Assembly: GCF_020075705.1 (NCBI RefSeq)
Contig: NZ_JAIQUM010000005.1
Coordinates: forward strand, 79,858-143,857
From: Metabacillus rhizolycopersici
GTDB taxonomy: Bacteria > Bacillota > Bacilli > Bacillales > Bacillaceae
Direction: 5' to 3'
Length of the DNA stretch: 64,000 bases
The translations under genes and the position numbers were made by a program. The notes under the pieces were generated by a model that saw nothing but the letters and a program-made list of their open reading frames with translations, had not been told where the DNA came from and ran no database searches. Shown here piece after piece: positions 60,771 through 64,000 of this stretch. The number at the start of each line of letters is the position of its first letter. Positions within the stretch are counted from its first letter, which is position 1.

Positions 60771-60879
60771 TAAAATCCCCCCAAAGGTAGTTTGTACTAC
60801 TATGTATACGGGCTAGTCTTTGTTTTAGACCGCTTTTTTGTACAAACTTTTTGGAACATGGAAGCCTATCGTTTTACCC

Positions 60880-60965
60880 TAAGTAGCATAAAATGCCTCA
60901 TATTAGAAGGTATTTTTTGCCTTCGATCATCGTTTGGAAAATGGACTCGGGGGTCGCACTTGACA
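60880..60965 (+). repeat. Possible decayed copy of the modular repeat
   Basis: AGTAGCATAAAATGCCTCAT ... TTAGAAGGTATTTTTTGCCTTC resembles the GCATAAGACGATC ... AATAGAAGGTGTTTTTTACC block of the long repeats. Arms and tail are not recognisable. Confidence 0.3.
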
Positions 60966-60971
60966 CCAAAA

Positions 60972-61005
60972 TTAAAACACGATGTCCATGTACATCGTGT
61001 TTTAA
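60972..61005 (-). terminator. racE terminator
   Basis: TTAAAACACGATGT (60972-60985) pairs perfectly with ACATCGTGTTTTAA (60992-61005), loop of 6 nt. On the minus strand TTTTAATTTT follows. It begins 10 bp past racE. Confidence 0.85.
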
Positions 61006-61015
61006 ACAATTTCTA

Positions 61016-61837
61016 TTAAAATTTTAAGTTTTCAACATTATCCAATGAAATTGAGCGCACATTTTCAATTGGATGCTCAAACCATTTAGATGCAATTTTT
61101 TTAAATAATTGTTCTGAACCAGTCGTTAAGAACAGATGGTTCTTTTCCCCAGAAGCCTGGTTTAACGTTTTTTTATAGGATAGGATTGTACTTACCTCTC
61201 TTGCCGTTTCATCACCAGAGCAAATAATTTTTACTGCTTGTCCCATAAACTCTTCGATTTGCGGTTGAAGAATTGGATAATGTGTACATCCAAGAATTAA
61301 TGTATCAATGTTTCGATTCTTAATAGGAGATAGCGATTCTTCAACAATCGCTTTTGCTACCTCACCTTCGAATTCACCACTTTCAACGATTGGTACAAAA
61401 TTCGGACAAGCTAAACTCTCAACGGTTAGACTATTATTTAGCGTTTTTAGCGCTTTATCATAAGCAGCGCTTTTAATCGTATTGACTGTTCCAATAACAC
61501 CGATATGATCGTTTTTCGATACTTTAACAGCTGTTCTTGCTCCTGGAAAGATAACCCCAATAACTGGTATTTTAATGTTTTCTTGGATTTCCTGTAGGGC
61601 TATAGCTGTTGCAGTATTACATGCAATGACTAGCATTTTTATATGATGATTGTCTAATAAGTAATTCGTCATCTCCCAAGTGAAACGACGTACCTCATCG
61701 GCAGGTCTAGGCCCGTATGGACATCTTGCTGTATCGCCTAAGTAGATAATTTCTTCTTTTGGTAATTGTCTCATGATTTCTTTTGCGACTGTTAAACCGC
61801 CGACGCCAGAATCAATGACACCGATTGGACTTTTCAA
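61016..61837 (-). CDS. racE: Glutamate racemase RacE
   Basis: A 273-residue cofactor-independent racemase that supplies D-glutamate for peptidoglycan. The two catalytic cysteines are C73 in IACNTATA and C184 in [10 protein letters not shown]; the acid/base aspartate region [13 protein letters not shown] and [13 protein letters not shown] are present. The start is TTG at 61837, with GAGGCG 6 nt upstream. In B. subtilis racE lies between ysmB and gerM; here gerM follows it normally, but ysmB upstream is apparently a remnant. Confidence 0.97.
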   Translation of the reverse strand: MKSPIGVIDSGVGGLTVAKEIMRQLPKEEIIYLGDTARCPYGPRPADEVRRFTWEMTNYLLDNHHIKMLVIACNTATAIALQEIQENIKIPVIGVIFPGARTAVKVSKNDHIGVIGTVNTIKSAAYDKALKTLNNSLTVESLACPNFVPIVESGEFEGEVAKAIVEESLSPIKNRNIDTLILGCTHYPILQPQIEEFMGQAVKIICSGDETAREVSTILSYKKTLNQASGEKNHLFLTTGSEQLFKKIASKWFEHPIENVRSISLDNVENLKF

Positions 61838-62465
61838 ATAATTCGCCTCATTCTTTTCTCAATTCATAAAGCAGCTTAATTAACGACTGTTTCAATGTGT
61901 ATTATTCCATCTTATCTTGATAAACGAGCATATTCATTAAGTATTTGTTGGCGTTTAAAAATGACTTTCACAATGAAGCACTCGCTTCCTGTTCATAAAA
62001 GGATTCGCACAACTCATCAATCTTTTGGGTTTATTAAACTACTAGCTAATTGTTTATTTTCCAGCCAATTGATGAAATCAGTTGAAGGGCTACATGCAAA
62101 ATCATACAGTTAATTTGAACGTTCATCATTTGTTAATTCGTATTCTCAAAAGATCTTTATAAAAAACAAAGTGAGTGGATACTAATCACTGAGTATTTCC
62201 CGACCATTTTGCTTCTTACAACTTGAAAGCTGATGTAGTTCTTTTTCTAAATCAGCTATGAAATGTTCGATATCATTTGCATGATGAATCATGACATTGA
62301 AATCTTCACTAATTTAGCATTGTTACAACATTTCTTACTAAGTCATATGATCATATTATTTTCCATGTTTTTTTCAAAAATTGCAAGTAGCATATTTTCA
62401 TATATTCACTAGTTTTTTCATCTAAGGGCCGTTCCATTACATATAATTGAAAAAGAATAATAATA
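61838..62465. other. Intergenic region racE-gerE
   Basis: About 630 bp where B. subtilis carries the MarR-family gene ysmB. The only coding-like piece is a 36-codon minus-strand frame at 62182-62292. The plus-strand frame at 61895-62113 has no ribosome binding site and no similarity that I recognise. Confidence 0.5.
62182..62292 (-). pseudogene. ysmB: Possible N-terminal remnant of MarR-family gene ysmB
   Basis: A 36-codon frame, MIHHANDIEHFIADLEKELH followed by QLSSCKKQNGREILSD and a stop. The last part resembles the KxxGREILSxFxITPPQF stretch at the start of the YsmB winged-helix domain, and the location between racE and gerE is that of ysmB. The rest of the domain is missing. Short length makes this a tentative call. 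Confidence 0.4.
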
Positions 62466-62496
62466 ACCGGCTCCCTTACTAAAAAGGTTAGCCGGT
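62466..62496 (-). terminator. gerE terminator
   Basis: Minus strand ACCGGCTAACCTT / AAGGGAGCCGGT (two mismatched bases) then TATTATTATTC. It lies 5 bp past the gerE stop. Confidence 0.75.
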
Positions 62497-62501
62497 AGTG
62501 G

Positions 62502-62726
62502 TTAGAGCTCTAATTCACCCATTCGAAGGAGCTCAACAACCGCTTGAGAACGTCCCTTAACACCAAGCTTTTGCATCGCATTCGAGATATGGTTTCGAAC
62601 CGTTTTTTCGCTTATGAAGAGCTCGCTAGCAATCTCCTTTGTTGTCTTATCTTGAACTAACAATTCGAATACTTCTCTCTCTCTTTTCGTGAGTAATGGC
62701 TTTGTTTGAAACTCTTTCTCTTTCAA
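62502..62726 (-). CDS. gerE: Spore coat gene regulator GerE
   Basis: A 74-residue DNA-binding protein consisting of one LuxR-type helix-turn-helix domain. [20 protein letters not shown] and [20 protein letters not shown] are the hallmark segments; it is almost identical to B. subtilis GerE. It activates or represses sigma-K-dependent coat genes late in sporulation, in the mother cell. The start is TTG at 62726, with AAGGAGGG upstream. A sigma-K promoter lies 65-92 bp upstream. The HTH-only architecture, with no receiver domain, is normal for GerE. Confidence 0.98.
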   Translation of the reverse strand: MKEKEFQTKPLLTKREREVFELLVQDKTTKEIASELFISEKTVRNHISNAMQKLGVKGRSQAVVELLRMGELEL

Positions 62727-62790
62727 GTATTGTAACCCTCCTTGCTAAGGTGAGAGCTGGTCTATCGGATGCGTATATATTTAGTCAACA

Positions 62791-62818
62791 TATCCTATGT
62801 GTACCTAAGGGCTACTGT
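62791..62818 (-). promoter_or_regulatory. Sigma-K promoter of gerE
   Basis: Minus strand: AC at 62817-62818, 17-bp spacer, CATAGGATA at 62791-62799, matching the sigma-K pattern AC-(16-17)-CATANNNTA fully. gerE is a known sigma-K gene in B. subtilis. Confidence 0.75.
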
Positions 62819-63136
62819 GACAGAAAGATGAAAGAAAATATAGTAAACTACGTCTATTTTACTTTTGGGACAATGCCGTACTTTTAAATCATGTAACTTT
62901 TTTGACTGCATTTATCACATTTAATAAAACGCCCAATGACGAAAGTCTCGCTTTATGCTTGAGCAGTCGTTCCTCAATCTGCAAAAAGCACCCTTGGTAC
63001 ACCAAGTGAATCATGGAAATTACTGAAGTTGTTCTAATTCGATTTTCTTTCACAATCGATGTGATTTCATGTTCAAAACTCACTTGATTTTAGCTTACGA
63101 ATTAGGAAGGGAGATTTAGCGATTAGTTTTCGAGAA

Positions 63137-63292
63137 CAAAAGCGCAAGCGCCTTGATCAGCCTAAGGCAAGCATAAGACGATCAGGAATAGAAGGTGTTT
63201 TTTACCTTCTATTCCTGATTGGCTTAGACCCAAGAGGGGTCGGACGCTTGCGCTGGATGTCATGCACTTATCCACAGTACAAGAATTTTATA
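63137..63292 (+). repeat. Modular hairpin repeat, long form (copy 7, best preserved)
   Basis: Perfect outer arms AGCGCAAGCG (63141-63150) and CGCTTGCGCT (63245-63254). Inner hairpin GATCAGGAATAGAAGGT / ACCTTCTATTCCTGAT is perfect over 17 bp. The tail has TTATCCACA (63268-63276), a perfect DnaA-box sequence, and ends ACAAGAATTTTATAG. I use this copy as the family reference. Confidence 0.92.
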
Positions 63293-63496
63293 GTACGCTA
63301 AAATATAAAAAATGAGATCCCACCTGCTTCAAAGTATGTAAATGAATCCATTTTGTTCACATGGCCATGTAATTCTGTGTTATAAAATCTAATTTTTTGA
63401 AAGAGAGAATGAAAATTTTTTTATAATGTCAATGCAGCAATCACTTTCTTAAATTTTTTTAAACAATTCATCTTTTTTAGGCTATTTTCTAAATGA

Positions 63497-63715
63497 TTGT
63501 TGTTTTTTGATGGGGTAGAAGCCCGAATCAAGGAAAAAGAGCAAAAGCGGGCAACTTTATTGGAGTTACTTACCCAATTCCTGAAATATGGAGACGAACC
63601 GGTCACTGTTGGTCGTACTCTAAATGACAATAGCAACAAAGTTTGCGAAAACAGCCTTTTTTTAACAAAAATGCGTATTTTCATCCTCACAAAAAAAAGA
63701 CCGACTTTATTTTAA
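63497..63715 (+). CDS. Unrecognised coding-like frame, possible gene remnant
   Basis: A 72-codon frame from TTG 63497. The part GVEARIKEKEQKRATLLELL ... FLKYGDEPVTVGRTLNDN has the composition of a real soluble helical protein, and it then degrades into a basic C terminus that runs into the sdhB terminator. There is no ribosome binding site before the TTG. I do not recognise the family. It could be the internal fragment of a lost gene. Confidence 0.25.
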   Translation: MLFFDGVEARIKEKEQKRATLLELLTQFLKYGDEPVTVGRTLNDNSNKVCENSLFLTKMRIFILTKKRPTLF

Positions 63716-63729
63716 AGTCAGTCTTTTTT
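63691..63729. terminator. sdhB terminator
   Basis: AAAAAGACCGACTTTA / TAAAGTCAGTCTTTTTT stem (one mismatch) with runs of A and T on both sides. It begins 15 bp past the sdhB stop and could act in both directions. Confidence 0.85.
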
Positions 63730-63743
63730 CTCATGGAACAATC

Positions 63744-64000
63744 TTAGCCTTGGTCACTACCGAAGAAGCTACGGAAAGATTGAATTGTTGTATCACGGTT
63801 TAATGCTGCAATAGATGTTGTTAAAGGAATACCTTTTGGACACGATTGCACGCAGTTTTGCGAGTTTCCACAATTAGCTAAGCCACCATCGCCCATAATT
63901 GTTTCAAGTCGCTCAGATTTATTCATCTCGCCCGTTGGATGTGCATTAAATAGACGTACTTGTGATAATGGGGCAGGTCCAATGAAATTAGATTTACTAT
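63744..64000 (-). CDS. sdhB: Succinate dehydrogenase iron-sulfur subunit SdhB, C-terminal part (partial)
   Basis: The last 84 codons of SdhB; the gene continues beyond the window edge. The segment SNFIGPAPLSQVRLFNAHPT and the cysteines in GGLANCGNSQNCVQSCPKGI, which bind the [4Fe-4S] and [3Fe-4S] clusters, are diagnostic for the second ferredoxin-like half. SdhB passes electrons from succinate through the flavoprotein SdhA to the membrane cytochrome SdhC. Position before gerE follows B. subtilis, where sdhCAB precede ysmA-gerE. Confidence 0.95.
   Translation of the reverse strand, partial: SKSNFIGPAPLSQVRLFNAHPTGEMNKSERLETIMGDGGLANCGNSQNCVQSCPKGIPLTTSIAALNRDTTIQSFRSFFGSDQG

Larger units (their letters stand above)
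62819..63743. other. Intergenic region gerE-sdhB
   Basis: About 920 bp where B. subtilis has ysmA, which is absent. It contains a 14-bp match to the palindromic element (62943-62956), a long-form modular repeat (63137-63292), an unassigned plus-strand frame (63497-63715) and the sdhB terminator. Confidence 0.6.

Noticed and set aside
61895..62113. A 72-codon plus-strand frame between racE and gerE
   Set aside because: No ribosome binding site and an irregular composition; probably chance.
62889..63083. A 64-codon minus-strand frame between gerE and sdhB
   Set aside because: The ribosome binding site is weak, part of the frame is the 14-bp match to the palindromic element, and I recognise no similarity; the coding case is too thin.

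Overview
This is a chromosomal window from a low-GC, endospore-forming member of the Bacillaceae. Gene content and order follow the Bacillus subtilis segment running nifS-niaR-pheA-pheB-obg-spo0B ... ilv-leu ... racE-gerE-sdhB almost exactly. Several sporulation and germination genes (spo0B, spoIVFA/FB, spoIIB, spoVID, ysxE, lonB, gerM, gerE) settle the lifestyle. The differences from B. subtilis (a group II intron in radC, remains of a type IV pilus locus, missing ysmA and ysmB, many dispersed repeats) show a different genus or species, which I do not name. Nearly all genes are on the minus strand; the plus-strand genes are nifS (partial), niaR, two small membrane-protein genes and one pilus-gene remnant.

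Layout. 1-5.7 kb: NAD repressor niaR, then pheA-pheB, obgE-spo0B, and the ribosomal set rplU-prp-rpmA, where Prp trims the L27 made by its neighbour. 5.9-14.3 kb: rng, the spoIVFA-spoIVFB pro-sigma-K processing pair behind a good sigma-E promoter, and the cell-shape and division genes mreB-C-D and minC-D. 14.5-17.7 kb: radC, split between two codons by a complete 2479-bp group II intron that carries an RT/maturase/HNH protein. 17.8-23.4 kb: maf, spoIIB, a decayed type IV pilus region (intact pilin and comC, fragments of pilC, of a pilX-like gene and perhaps of pilO), folC. 23.5-26.8 kb: valS with a T-box leader that has a dispersed repeat inside it. 27-36.5 kb: a small membrane gene, ysxE, spoVID (sigma-E promoter), and the hemA-X-C-D-B-L pathway to uroporphyrinogen III. 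37-48 kb: a LiaI/LiaF-like membrane protein, engB, lonA, lonB, clpX, tig, ysoA. 48-57.5 kb: the ilvB-ilvH-ilvC-leuA-leuB-leuC-leuD operon, with a CodY-like box and a Leu T-box, then tRNA-Arg(TCT). 57.6-64 kb: ysnB, rdgB, rph, gerM, racE, a probable ysmB remnant, gerE (sigma-K promoter) and the end of sdhB.

The protein-coding part is conventional. The less expected material is between genes. A modular hairpin repeat family occurs about once per 7-8 kb. Its members share short outer arms, carry exchangeable cores, and often a common tail that in two copies contains a perfect DnaA-box sequence; one inner hairpin shows a compensatory base change. A second, unrelated palindromic element has one full copy (42.86 kb), one diverged copy (5.82 kb) and a possible fragment. 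I saw no CRISPR array, prophage, defence island or biosynthetic cluster, and no clearly new protein system.
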